DNA of 64,000 nucleotides. Origin: Pannonibacter phragmitetus DSM 14782. GTDB taxonomy: Bacteria; Pseudomonadota; Alphaproteobacteria; Rhizobiales; Stappiaceae. A model generated the notes under the pieces. That model worked only from the letters and a program-made list of their open reading frames with translations. It was not told the DNA's origin and did not search any database. The position numbers were made by a program, and so were the translations under genes. The stretch spans positions 124,001-188,000 of the forward strand of contig NZ_KB908218.1 in the NCBI RefSeq assembly GCF_000382365.1, read 5' to 3'. This document shows, piece after piece, positions 29,423-36,881 of the stretch. Position 1 is the first letter of the stretch. The number at the start of each line of letters is the position of its first letter.

Positions 29423-30949
29423 ATGGTAAGCCGGGTGACGACGGTCGCATTTCAGGGCATCGAGGCAGTGCCCGTTGATGTGCAGGTGCAGGTGGGGCCC
29501 GGCATGGTGGCCTTCACCGTGGTGGGCCTGCCGGACAAGGCTGTGGCCGAAAGCCGGGAGCGGGTGCGCGCCGCCCTGCATGCCTCGGGTCTGGCGCTGC
29601 CTGCCAAGCGGGTGATCGTCAATCTCGCTCCCGCCGATCTGCCGAAGGAAGGCTCCCACTACGACCTGCCGATTGCGCTGGGCATCATGTCCGCCATCGG
29701 CGCCATTCCGCCGGACATGCTGGCCGATTACGTGGTGCTGGGGGAACTGGGGCTGGATGGCACGCTGGCGCCTGTGGCCGGGGTGCTGCCCGCAGCCATG
29801 GGCGCCAACGGGCTCGGCAAGGGGCTGATCTGCCCGGAGGACTGCGGGCCGGAAGCGGCCTGGGCCGATGGGGAGATGTCCATCCTTGCCCCGCGCTCGC
29901 TGATCCAGCTGGCGAACCATTTCAAGGGCACGCAGGTGCTCTCCCGGCCTTCCCCGCGCCTGCGGGGCCTGCCGGCCAACCTGCCGGACCTTGCCGATGT
30001 GAAGGGGCAGGAGACGGCCAAGCGGGCGCTGGAGATTGCCGCAGCCGGCGGCCACAACATGCTGATGGTTGGCCCGCCGGGCGCTGGCAAGTCGATGCTG
30101 GCCAGCCGCCTTGCCTCCATCCTGCCGCCACTGTCGCCGAAGGAGCTGCTGGAGGTGTCCATGATTGCCTCCCTCGCCGGAGAGCTGGCCGATGGCAAGC
30201 TGACCGACCGGCGCCCCTTCCGCGCGCCGCATCACTCGGCGTCGATGGCAGCGCTCGTCGGCGGCGGTTTGCGGGCGCGGCCGGGGGAAGTGTCTCTCGC
30301 CCACAATGGCGTACTCTTTCTGGATGAGCTGCCGGAGTTCCAGCCACAGGTGCTCGACAGTCTGCGTCAGCCGCTGGAGGCAGGCGAAACCATCATCGCC
30401 CGGGCCAATCACCGGGTCACCTATCCCTCGCGCATCCAGCTGATTGCGGCGATGAACCCCTGCCGCTGCGGCCATGCGGGCGAGCCGGGGCACCAGTGCC
30501 GCCGGGGCCCGCGCTGCGCCAGCGAGTATCAGTCCCGCGTTTCCGGCCCCTTCCTCGACCGGCTGGACCTCAGGATCGAGGTTCCCGCCGTCACCGCCAG
30601 CGATCTGCTCACCCCCGGCCGCGCGGAAAGCTCTGCCGCCGTGGCCGAAAGGGTGGCCATGGCCCGTGATCAGCAGGAGGCGCGCTACCGGGCACTGGGC
30701 CTTTCCGCCCGCACCAATGCGCAGATGCCGGCCGCCGTGGTGGAGGAGGTGGTGGCGCTGGACCCGTCAGGCCGCCAGTTCCTCACCGATGCGGCCAACT
30801 GCCTCTCCCTCAGCGCCCGCGGCTATCACCGCGTCCTCAAACTCGCCCGCACCCTCGCCGACCTCGACGGCGACCCCGCCGTCACCCGTATTCACCTGGC
30901 GGAAGCCCTCAGTTACAGAGGCCAGGATGTTCTCAAGCAGGCGGCGTGA
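29423..30949 (+). CDS. comM: YifB/ComM-family Mg-chelatase-like AAA+ ATPase
   Basis: A 508-residue protein. N-terminal Lon-like/ChlI domain (VVGLPDKAVAESRERVRAAL; NLAPADLPKEGSHYDLPIAL), then an AAA+ core with Walker A VGPPGAGKSML and Walker B VLFLDELPEF, and a C-terminal Mg-chelatase domain with MNPCRCGHAGEP and a CxxC-type zinc segment. In naturally competent bacteria ComM is a helicase that drives branch migration during transformation; the role in non-competent species is unclear. GGGAGG precedes ATG 29423; an ATG eight codons upstream is less well placed. Confidence 0.94.
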   Translation: MVSRVTTVAFQGIEAVPVDVQVQVGPGMVAFTVVGLPDKAVAESRERVRAALHASGLALPAKRVIVNLAPADLPKEGSHYDLPIALGIMSAIGAIPPDMLADYVVLGELGLDGTLAPVAGVLPAAMGANGLGKGLICPEDCGPEAAWADGEMSILAPRSLIQLANHFKGTQVLSRPSPRLRGLPANLPDLADVKGQETAKRALEIAAAGGHNMLMVGPPGAGKSMLASRLASILPPLSPKELLEVSMIASLAGELADGKLTDRRPFRAPHHSASMAALVGGGLRARPGEVSLAHNGVLFLDELPEFQPQVLDSLRQPLEAGETIIARANHRVTYPSRIQLIAAMNPCRCGHAGEPGHQCRRGPRCASEYQSRVSGPFLDRLDLRIEVPAVTASDLLTPGRAESSAAVAERVAMARDQQEARYRALGLSARTNAQMPAAVVEEVVALDPSGRQFLTDAANCLSLSARGYHRVLKLARTLADLDGDPAVTRIHLAEALSYRGQDVLKQAA

Positions 30950-31047
30950 GGGGAAAGGCCGGTTGCCCGCCGCTCCGCCCGGCGGCATAATCGGGGGGAA
31001 TTGAGAATACGTTCCGGGCTTACCGGCTTTGCAAGCCATGCGCCGGG

Positions 31048-31917
31048 ATGATCAGGAAAGACAAGACCTTGCATGCAGGTACGGGCAAGCTGGAGGAGAC
31101 GCCGGGCGGCAGGGCGGCGGGCTGGATCAATCTGGCGTCCAGCATGGAGGGCTGCGAACGCATAGAGGCCTATTTCTCGGGGCCGGCGTATCAACCGCAC
31201 CGGCATGACACCTATGCCATCGGCTGCACATTGTCCGGCGTGCAGCAGTTCCGGTACCGGGGTGGGGTCAGCGAGGGCCTTCCGGGCACAGCGATGGTCA
31301 TTCATCCCGATGAGCTGCACGATGGTCAGGCGGGAACCGAAGACGGCTTCCATTACCGCATGTTCTACCTCGATCCCGCCCTCGTGCAGACCGCGCTCGG
31401 CGGGAATCAACCCCTGCCATTCGTTGCTGGTGGCATCAGCCGCGATCCAGGGCTGCTCAGGGCCATTGCCGGCCTCGTCAGCCATATCGGCGAGCCCATG
31501 GAGACGATGCATTACAATGATGCCGTTTATGATCTGGCGCTTGCCCTGCAGGCCGCCGGAGAGCCCTCTGCCGCCCGGGTAATAAGTGCGCCAGACAGCC
31601 GGGCAGCCCACATGGCGCGCGACTTTTTGCGTCAGGCTTGTGGGCAGTCCGTTTCCCTGGAGCAACTAGAGCAGATGACTGGGCAGGACCGTTGGCAGCT
31701 GTCGCGCGATTTCCGGGTCCTGTTCGGCACCAGCCCCTACCGCTATCTGACACTGCGGCGGCTGGATCATGCGCGGGCGCTCATCCGTGCTGGTGCGTCT
31801 CTGGTACAGGCAGCTCTTGAGGCCGGGTTTGCGGATCAGGCGCATTTCACCCGCCACTTCCGCAGCAGCTTCGGCATAACGCCCGCCCGCTGGCGGCGGC
31901 TCATCAGCCAAATCTGA
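31048..31917 (+). CDS. AraC-family transcriptional regulator with cupin sensing domain
   Basis: A 289-residue regulator. N-terminal AraC-type cupin domain (PAYQPHRHDTYAIGCTLSG, MVIHPDELHDGQ), C-terminal pair of helix-turn-helices (SLEQLEQMTGQDRWQLSRDF; LVQAALEAGFADQAHFTRHF). The arrangement HRHDTYAIGCT resembles AraC regulators placed beside LysE-type exporters, but no exporter is adjacent. The ribosome-binding site is weak, so a slightly different start is possible. The cupin gene downstream (gap 101 bases, with a palindrome) is a plausible target. Confidence 0.9.
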   Translation: MIRKDKTLHAGTGKLEETPGGRAAGWINLASSMEGCERIEAYFSGPAYQPHRHDTYAIGCTLSGVQQFRYRGGVSEGLPGTAMVIHPDELHDGQAGTEDGFHYRMFYLDPALVQTALGGNQPLPFVAGGISRDPGLLRAIAGLVSHIGEPMETMHYNDAVYDLALALQAAGEPSAARVISAPDSRAAHMARDFLRQACGQSVSLEQLEQMTGQDRWQLSRDFRVLFGTSPYRYLTLRRLDHARALIRAGASLVQAALEAGFADQAHFTRHFRSSFGITPARWRRLISQI

Positions 31918-31944
31918 CCCTGGACGCAAGTCCCTGAAGTGCCG

Positions 31945-31962
31945 CTTGCACGATCGTTCAAG
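31945..31962. promoter_or_regulatory. 18-bp palindrome upstream of the cupin gene
   Basis: CTTGCACGATCGTTCAAG is a palindrome with one mismatched pair, inner ACGATCGT perfect. It lies between the AraC regulator and the cupin gene, 57 bases before the latter's start. It is a candidate binding site; AraC proteins more often use direct repeats, so assignment to the upstream regulator is not supported by form alone. Confidence 0.3.
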
Positions 31963-32018
31963 AAGCCGCCTACTGGTCCGGCCTAGCCTGCTGTTCCCCC
32001 GCAACGGAGCAGGACAGC

Positions 32019-32390
32019 ATGGACAAGACATACAAGGCCATCAATTTCGCTGAAAAACTGGCACTGATTGACGCACTCTGGCAGCCCCGTGTTGCTGCCG
32101 AAATGAATGAGTATCAGTTCAAGCTGGTGCGGATCGAAGGGGATTTCGTCTGGCACGAACACCCGGAGACCGATGAAACCTTCATCGTGCTGAAGGGGCA
32201 GCTGAGGATCAACTTCCGCGACGGCGCCGTTTCGATTGGGGCCGGAGAAATGTTCGTCGTGCCCAAGGGCGTGGAGCACAAGCCCTATGCCGCGCAGGAA
32301 GTGCATCTTCTGCTGATCGAACCGCGCGGCATCCTCAACACCGGCCATACCGGCGGGGAACGCACCGCACAGAACGATCTCTGGATCTGA
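32019..32390 (+). CDS. Single-domain cupin protein
   Basis: A 123-residue protein with one cupin fold: motif 1 HEHPETDETFIVLKGQLRI (metal-binding His/His/Glu) and motif 2 GAGEMFVVPKGVEHKPY. It resembles the mannose-6-phosphate isomerase-like cupins, many of which are small isomerases, epimerases or sensors. GGAGCAGGA precedes the ATG. Located behind an AraC regulator, which may control it. Specific function unknown. Confidence 0.85.
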   Translation: MDKTYKAINFAEKLALIDALWQPRVAAEMNEYQFKLVRIEGDFVWHEHPETDETFIVLKGQLRINFRDGAVSIGAGEMFVVPKGVEHKPYAAQEVHLLLIEPRGILNTGHTGGERTAQNDLWI

Positions 32391-32452
32391 CGTTTTCCGG
32401 GTTGCAGGCCGGGGCTCCAACGCTGCGAGCTTACCCCGGCACGGCGTCTCCC

Positions 32453-32625
32453 CTTGTCATCCCCACGCAGGTGGGGATCCAGTAGCCGCGGCTGCTGAAC
32501 TGGCAAAAGCCGGGGGTACTTGATCCCGGTCTTGCCGCTTTGCGGCAAACCGGGATGACAACCGTGGAGGAGGTGCCTGCCCTCGCCATCGTCTTCCCGG
32601 ACGAAGCGAAGCGGAGATCCGGGAC
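32453..32625. repeat. Dispersed repeat B, copy 1, with adjoining REP-like unit
   Basis: Occupies most of the 289-base gap between the cupin gene and folC. The element 32453-32560 begins with the hairpin ATCCCCAC-GCAG-GTGGGGAT and ends with a longer hairpin ATCCCGGT...ACCGGGAT enclosing TTGCCGC/GCGGCAA; ends are CTTGTCATCCC and GGGATGACA. The same element is present inverted at 36636-36747. A further REP-like unit with CCCGGA...TCCGGGA lies at about 32589-32622. It may act as a terminator for the convergent cupin and folC genes. Confidence 0.75.
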
Positions 32626-32679
32626 CGGTGAGCTGCGGCGTATCTGCCCGGCAATCAGCTTGCCGCCAACCAGCCACCT

Positions 32680-33996
32680 TTACTTCGGCGCCATCCCGTT
32701 GGCGGCCAGAACATCACCGACGAGATAGAGCGAGCCGCAGACGAGGATGCGGGGGGGCTCGCCGTCGCGGGCGGCGCAGCGGCGGATGCCGGCGACGGCG
32801 GCCTGCAGGCTGTCGAAGGGCGTGGCTTCCAGACCGGCGGTGCGGGCAAAATCGGCCAGCTCGAACGGGTCATGCGCCGCATTGGTGGATTTTACCGGCA
32901 CGGTGGCCACATGGCGCACAAGGCCGTGGAAAGCACGGTAGAAGCCGATCGGGTCCTTGGTCGTCAGCATGGCCGAGATCATGTAGAGCGGGCGCGGGTG
33001 GCGCTCCTCCTGCTCGCCCATGAAGGCGGCAACGCGCAGGGCAGCGCCCGGATTGTGGCCGCCATCGACCCAGATTTCCGCCCCTTCCGGGCATTGACCG
33101 GCGAAGGGTCCGTGGGTCAGCACCTGCAGACGCCCCGGCCAGACCACGTGCCTGAGGCCGCGTGCGATGGTGGCCTCGTCCGGCAGCAGACCTGCGGTCT
33201 TCAGCGCGGCAATGGCCAGCCCAGCGTTGATGATCTGGTGGCCGCCGGTCAGGCTGGACAGCGGCAGGTCGTAAAGCCCGTTGTCATCCTGATAGCAGAG
33301 TCGCCCCTGATCCTCGCTGGCGGTATATTCCTGACCAAAACGGGCGATGGGCGCGCGGTTGCGGGCGGCAACCCGGTCCAGCACTGCCTGCACCTCGTCT
33401 TCCTGGGGGGCTGAGACAACCGGGCAGCCGGGCTTGATGATGCCTGCCTTTTCGCCTGCAATCTCGCTCAAGGTGTTGCCGAGGAACTTCTCGTGGTCAT
33501 GCGAGATCGAGGTGATGACCGACACCAGCGGCCGGTCAATCACGTTCGTCGCGTCAAGCCGCCCGCCAAGACCCACCTCGAGCAGCAGCACATCGGCCGG
33601 CTCCTCGGAGAACAGCAGCAGGGCGGCGGCGGTGGTGATTTCGAAGAAGGTGATCTCGTGCCCGCCGTTCGCCTCCTCGCAGCGGTCAAGCGCCGCGATC
33701 AGGCGCGGATCATCGACCAGCTTGCCGTGCTCGCCGAGGCGGATGCGCTCGTTGAAGGCGACCAGATGCGGTGACGTATAGACATGGCAGCGCTTGCCGG
33801 AGGCCTCCAGAATGGCGCGCATGGTGGCCGTGACGGAGCCCTTGCCATTGGTGCCCGCCACATGGATCACGGGCGGCAGGCGCCGCTCCGGATTGCCCAG
33901 CGCCGCCAGCAGGCGGTGCATGCGGTCCAGCGACAGGTCGATCTGGCGCGGGTGCAAGGCGAGAAGCCGGTCAAGAATGGCGGTGATCTGGTCCAT
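32680..33996 (-). CDS. folC: Folylpolyglutamate/dihydrofolate synthase
   Basis: A 438-residue Mur-ligase-fold enzyme that makes dihydrofolate and adds glutamates to folates. P-loop VIHVAGTNGKGSVTATM, then HLVAFNERIRLG, LLLEVGLGGRLDATNV and TSISHDHEKFLGNTLSEIAGEKAGIIKPG are all classic FolC blocks, with WVDGGHNPGA in the C-terminal domain. The MDQITAIL start follows CAGGGACG; the eleven upstream codons are not conserved in type. Downstream of accD on the same strand, as in other Hyphomicrobiales. Confidence 0.96.
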   Translation of the reverse strand: MDQITAILDRLLALHPRQIDLSLDRMHRLLAALGNPERRLPPVIHVAGTNGKGSVTATMRAILEASGKRCHVYTSPHLVAFNERIRLGEHGKLVDDPRLIAALDRCEEANGGHEITFFEITTAAALLLFSEEPADVLLLEVGLGGRLDATNVIDRPLVSVITSISHDHEKFLGNTLSEIAGEKAGIIKPGCPVVSAPQEDEVQAVLDRVAARNRAPIARFGQEYTASEDQGRLCYQDDNGLYDLPLSSLTGGHQIINAGLAIAALKTAGLLPDEATIARGLRHVVWPGRLQVLTHGPFAGQCPEGAEIWVDGGHNPGAALRVAAFMGEQEERHPRPLYMISAMLTTKDPIGFYRAFHGLVRHVATVPVKSTNAAHDPFELADFARTAGLEATPFDSLQAAVAGIRRCAARDGEPPRILVCGSLYLVGDVLAANGMAPK

Positions 33997-34211
33997 GGCG
34001 TCCCTGGGGTTTCCCTGCGAATGGCACAAACATTCTGGAGCCGCCCGGCGGCACTGTTCTGCCGGGCCAGCCCCGTCTCTTTGCTTTCAGGCAGGCCGTT
34101 TGAACGGCCCTGCTCTGGCTTGCGGGAAGGGATGATCCCGCAAGGCGAGCCTCTCATGCTTGTGTCAAACGGACATGAAGCATCGGCAGGCCGCCGTGCG
34201 GGTTATTTTTT

Positions 34212-35126
34212 TCAGGCGGCGGACGCCTGATCCTGCGCGGGCTTCTCTGCAGGCGGATCGAGATCCGGCAGGGTCAGCTCGCGCTTCATGAAGATGCCGG
34301 CAAGGCGCGAGATGGTGTCCTTCAGGTCGTGACGCTTCACCACCATGTCCACCATGCCGTGGGCCAGCAGGTATTCGGCGCTCTGGAAATCGTCCGGCAG
34401 CTTCTCGCGGATGGTCTGCTCGATGACGCGGCGGCCGGCAAAGCCGATCTGTGCGCCCGGCTCGGCGATGTGAACATCCCCCAGCATGGCGTAGGAGGCC
34501 GAAACGCCGCCCGTGGTCGGGTTGGTCAGCACCACAATGTAAGGCAGGCGTGCTTCACGCAGCATCTGGATGCCGATGGTGGTGCGCGGCATCTGCATCA
34601 GCGACAGGATGCCTTCCTGCATGCGGGCACCGCCGGATGCTGCAAACAGCACGAAGGGGGTCTTGTGCTCCACGGCGGTCATCATGCCGGTCAGGATGGC
34701 TTCGCCTGCGGCCATGCCGAGCGAGCCGCCCATGAAGTCGAAATCCTGCACCGCAGCGGTGAAATCAAGGCCGTTGACGCGGCCTCGCGCCACCAGAACC
34801 GCGTCTTCCTCGCCGGTGCGGGTGCGGTATTCCTTCAGGCGGTCGGCGTATTTCTTGGTGTCGCGGAACTTCAGCGGATCAGCGGTCACGGACGGCGTTG
34901 CCACCCGGTCATAGCTGCCGCCATCGAAGAAGGATTCCAGACGCTTCTTGGCCGGAATGCGCATGTGGTAGCCGGAATTCGGCACGACCCACAGGTTGGC
35001 TTCCAGATCGCGGTGGAACACCATCTCGCCCGTTTCCGGGCATTTGATCCAGAGGTTTTCCGGCATCTCGCGGCGCGACAGGAAGCTGCGCAGCTTGGGC
35101 CGTACGACAGTGTTGATCCAGTTCAC
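34212..35126 (-). CDS. accD: Acetyl-CoA carboxylase carboxyltransferase subunit beta, zinc ribbon lost
   Basis: A 304-residue subunit of the carboxyltransferase that forms malonyl-CoA. The crotonase-like core is intact ([48 protein letters not shown]). In the N-terminal ribbon, where E. coli has two CxxC pairs, only one Cys remains ([10 protein letters not shown]) and the second pair reads VVPNSGYHM, so zinc should not bind; this is typical of Hyphomicrobiales AccD. The start codon is GTG at 35126. It lies 36 bases after trpA, probably in one transcript trpA-accD-folC. Confidence 0.97.
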   Translation of the reverse strand: MNWINTVVRPKLRSFLSRREMPENLWIKCPETGEMVFHRDLEANLWVVPNSGYHMRIPAKKRLESFFDGGSYDRVATPSVTADPLKFRDTKKYADRLKEYRTRTGEEDAVLVARGRVNGLDFTAAVQDFDFMGGSLGMAAGEAILTGMMTAVEHKTPFVLFAASGGARMQEGILSLMQMPRTTIGIQMLREARLPYIVVLTNPTTGGVSASYAMLGDVHIAEPGAQIGFAGRRVIEQTIREKLPDDFQSAEYLLAHGMVDMVVKRHDLKDTISRLAGIFMKRELTLPDLDPPAEKPAQDQASAA

Positions 35127-35162
35127 GGCAAATCCCGTTCGTTGTTGGTGCCTGTTGGCCGG

Positions 35163-35990
35163 TCAGCGGGCGCGCGCCACGCCTCCGGCCAGGGAGGACA
35201 CAAGATTTGTCACGGCGGCGACGGTCTTGTCCGTTGCCTGTCCATCTGCATCGAGGCTGTTGCGGATCGCCTCCACCAGCACGGAACCGACGACCACGCC
35301 GTCTGCATCCTTGCCAATGGCCTCAGCATCCTCAGCCGTCTTGACGCCGAAGCCGACGGCGACCGGCAGGTCCGTATGACCCTTGATCCGCTTCACCGCC
35401 GCCGAAACATTGGTGGTGTTCAGGGCCGCCGACCCGGTGATGCCGGTGACGGAGACATAATAGACGAAGCCGGACGTGTTCTTCAGCACCGCCGGCAGGC
35501 GGCGGTCATCGGTGGTCGGCGTCGCCAGACGGATGAAGTTGATGCCGCCCTTCAGCGCCGGAATGCAAAGCTCGTCGTCAGCTTCCGGCGGAATATCGAC
35601 AACAATCAGGCCATCCACGCCCGCAGCATGCGCCTCGGCAACAAAAGCTTCCGGGCCGCGCACATAGATGGGGTTGTAGTAGCCCATCAGCACGATGGGC
35701 GTATCCTGATCCTTCTCGCGGAACTTGCGCACCATGGCGAGCGTCCGGTCCATGGTCTGGCCGGCCTTCAGCGCCCGCTGGGTGGCAAGCTGAATGGGAA
35801 TGCCTTCCGCCATCGGATCGGAAAAGGGCATGCCCAGCTCGATCACGTCAGCCCCTGCCGCAGGCAGCGCCTCAAGGATCGCCTGCGATGTGGCCAGATC
35901 CGGATCGCCTGCCGTGATGAAGGTGACAAGGGCCGGACGCCCCTTTTCGGCACAGGCCTTGAATCGGCGGTCGATGCGCGTCCCGGTCAT
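35163..35990 (-). CDS. trpA: Tryptophan synthase alpha subunit, Glu at the usual Asp60 position
   Basis: A 275-residue TIM-barrel subunit that cleaves indole-3-glycerol phosphate to indole. The first catalytic Glu is Glu51 in [11 protein letters not shown]. The second catalytic residue, Asp60 in E. coli (within PLADGPTIQ), aligns with Glu62 here (PMAEGIPIQ), codon GAA. The phosphate-binding region ([26 protein letters not shown]) is normal. GGGAAG precedes the ATG. Usually trpB lies directly upstream; here about 890 bases separate them, and trpA has its own likely promoter at 36086-36114. Confidence 0.95.
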   Translation of the reverse strand: MTGTRIDRRFKACAEKGRPALVTFITAGDPDLATSQAILEALPAAGADVIELGMPFSDPMAEGIPIQLATQRALKAGQTMDRTLAMVRKFREKDQDTPIVLMGYYNPIYVRGPEAFVAEAHAAGVDGLIVVDIPPEADDELCIPALKGGINFIRLATPTTDDRRLPAVLKNTSGFVYYVSVTGITGSAALNTTNVSAAVKRIKGHTDLPVAVGFGVKTAEDAEAIGKDADGVVVGSVLVEAIRNSLDADGQATDKTVAAVTNLVSSLAGGVARAR

Positions 35991-36085
35991 TCAGCTTCCC
36001 ATCCTTGAGGATCTGTTCGCAGATCTGGTTTGCCGGACATACCGCCCGGACGGCGGGCGCGCTGAACCTTGAAACCAGCGCTTGG

Positions 36086-36114
36086 ATGTAGGGGGCTTCA
36101 AGGCCTTCTGTCAA
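36086..36114 (-). promoter_or_regulatory. Probable independent promoter of trpA
   Basis: On the minus strand a consensus TTGACA (36109-36114) is followed after 17 bases by CTACAT (36086-36091), or after 18 by TACATC. The leader to the trpA start at 35990 would be about 90 bases. An independent promoter is expected because trpB ends in a terminator far upstream. Confidence 0.45.
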
Positions 36115-36246
36115 CGCATCGCGGCAGGGAAAGGCAAGAAAGGCTGAATCGCGCCGCTTTTCCTGCAAGGGGAAGACGCATCAGCGGCAGAAATCCTGTC
36201 CTTTGAGCCATGCAGCGGTTGCAGGGTTGGTCTGCAATGGGGGGCC

Positions 36247-36275
36247 TTGAAGCGCACATTGTGCGCCTCTATCTC
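36247..36275 (+). promoter_or_regulatory. Promoter of the 55-codon gene with palindromic operator
   Basis: TTGAAG (36247-36252) and TATCTC (36270-36275) have 17-base spacing. Between them lies a perfect 15-bp palindrome, GCGCACATTGTGCGC (36252-36266), placed where a bound repressor would block RNA polymerase. The predicted leader is about 45 bases. The -10 box is only moderate, so the promoter call rests partly on the palindrome. Confidence 0.5.
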
Positions 36276-36326
36276 TTGAGGACAAGGCCGGGTTGGCCAG
36301 GAACAACAAGAAAAGGAGCCTCCCCC

Positions 36327-36494
36327 ATGATCATTGAGACCACGCGCCGCAAGACAACGCGCCTCGCCGGAATTGGCCGCATCTTCAGCGACCGTGAGCC
36401 GCAGGCCGCTGCACCGAATAAGGACCACAACGGCCCGGGCGCATTCGAGTTTTATCTCACCGCCATGTTCGCCGGCGGCCTGACCGGCCGCTGA
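36327..36494 (+). CDS. Small hypothetical protein (55 residues) between trpB and trpA
   Basis: A 55-residue protein starting MIIETTRRKTTRLAGIGRIF and ending FEFYLTAMFAGGLTGR, with a basic N-terminal half, a middle PNKDHNGPG stretch and a short hydrophobic C-terminus. I do not recognise a family. It looks like a real gene because it has its own promoter with palindrome, AAAAGGAG nine bases before ATG, and a textbook intrinsic terminator 20 bases after the stop. It is transcribed against trpB and trpA and separates them. It could be a small regulatory or membrane-associated protein. Confidence 0.65.
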   Translation: MIIETTRRKTTRLAGIGRIFSDREPQAAAPNKDHNGPGAFEFYLTAMFAGGLTGR

Positions 36495-36513
36495 CCGGAC
36501 TGGCTTCTCATGC

Positions 36514-36552
36514 AAAGGCCCCGCAGTTCTGAAGACTGCGGGGCCTTTGGTG
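36514..36552 (+). terminator. Intrinsic terminator of the 55-codon gene
   Basis: A perfect 14-bp stem, AAAGGCCCCGCAGT (36514-36527) and ACTGCGGGGCCTTT (36535-36548), with loop TCTGAAG and a following TTTGGTGTTTGT. Confidence 0.8.
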
Positions 36553-36635
36553 TTTGTAGGAAGGGGTGCGGAAAGTTGGTCCGGCTGGCATGCAGCCCCG
36601 GAGAGGGGGCATTGAGGCGGCCACACGCTCTCCCC

Positions 36636-36747
36636 GTGTCATTCCGGTTTGGCGCGAAGCGGCAAGACCGGAATCCAGTGGCCCCGGAATCTCCGTTCAT
36701 TTCATACGCCGGGCGCACTGGATCCCCGCCTGCGCGGGGATGACAAG
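36636..36747. repeat. Dispersed repeat B, copy 2 (inverted)
   Basis: About 112 bp in the 387-base gap between the small gene and trpB. It opens with GTGTCATTCCGGTTTGGCGC, whose hairpin partner GCGGCAAGACCGGAATCC follows, and ends with the hairpin ATCCCCGCC-TGCG-CGGGGAT plus GACAAGG. Sequence and order match copy 1 (32453-32560) on the opposite strand, with arm changes that keep the stems paired. The rest of the gap holds the small-gene terminator, the trpB terminator and no visible gene. Confidence 0.75.
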
Positions 36748-36827
36748 GTGAGGGGCTGCGGAGACAGCACCGGCTCCCAATGCGCCTGGCCAGGCTCAGT
36801 CACAGCCAAAGGTAACACAGTACCGGC

Positions 36828-36859
36828 AGAAAACGCCGTGGCTCATGACAAGCCACGGC
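36828..36859 (-). terminator. Intrinsic terminator of trpB
   Basis: On the minus strand the stem GCCGTGGC / GCCACGGC (36852-36859 and 36835-36842) with a 9-base loop is followed by GTTTTCTG. It starts 23 bases after the trpB stop, so trpB transcription should end before reaching trpA. Confidence 0.7.
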
Positions 36860-36881
36860 ATAGTGAGGCAAAAACCTCAAA

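Larger units (their letters stand above)
35991..36326. other. 336-base divergent intergenic region between trpA and a small gene
   Basis: Non-coding gap holding the leader and promoter of trpA on the minus strand (36086-36114) and the promoter and palindromic operator of the small gene on the plus strand (36247-36275). No Trp-codon-rich leader peptide is visible in front of trpA, so attenuation of the classical type is not supported. Short frames here show no recognisable protein. Confidence 0.6.

Noticed and set aside
34212-34240. Hairpin CAGGCG/CGCCTG at the end of accD as a terminator.
   Set aside because: On the transcribed strand it is followed by A residues, not T; the T-run is on the wrong side for accD.
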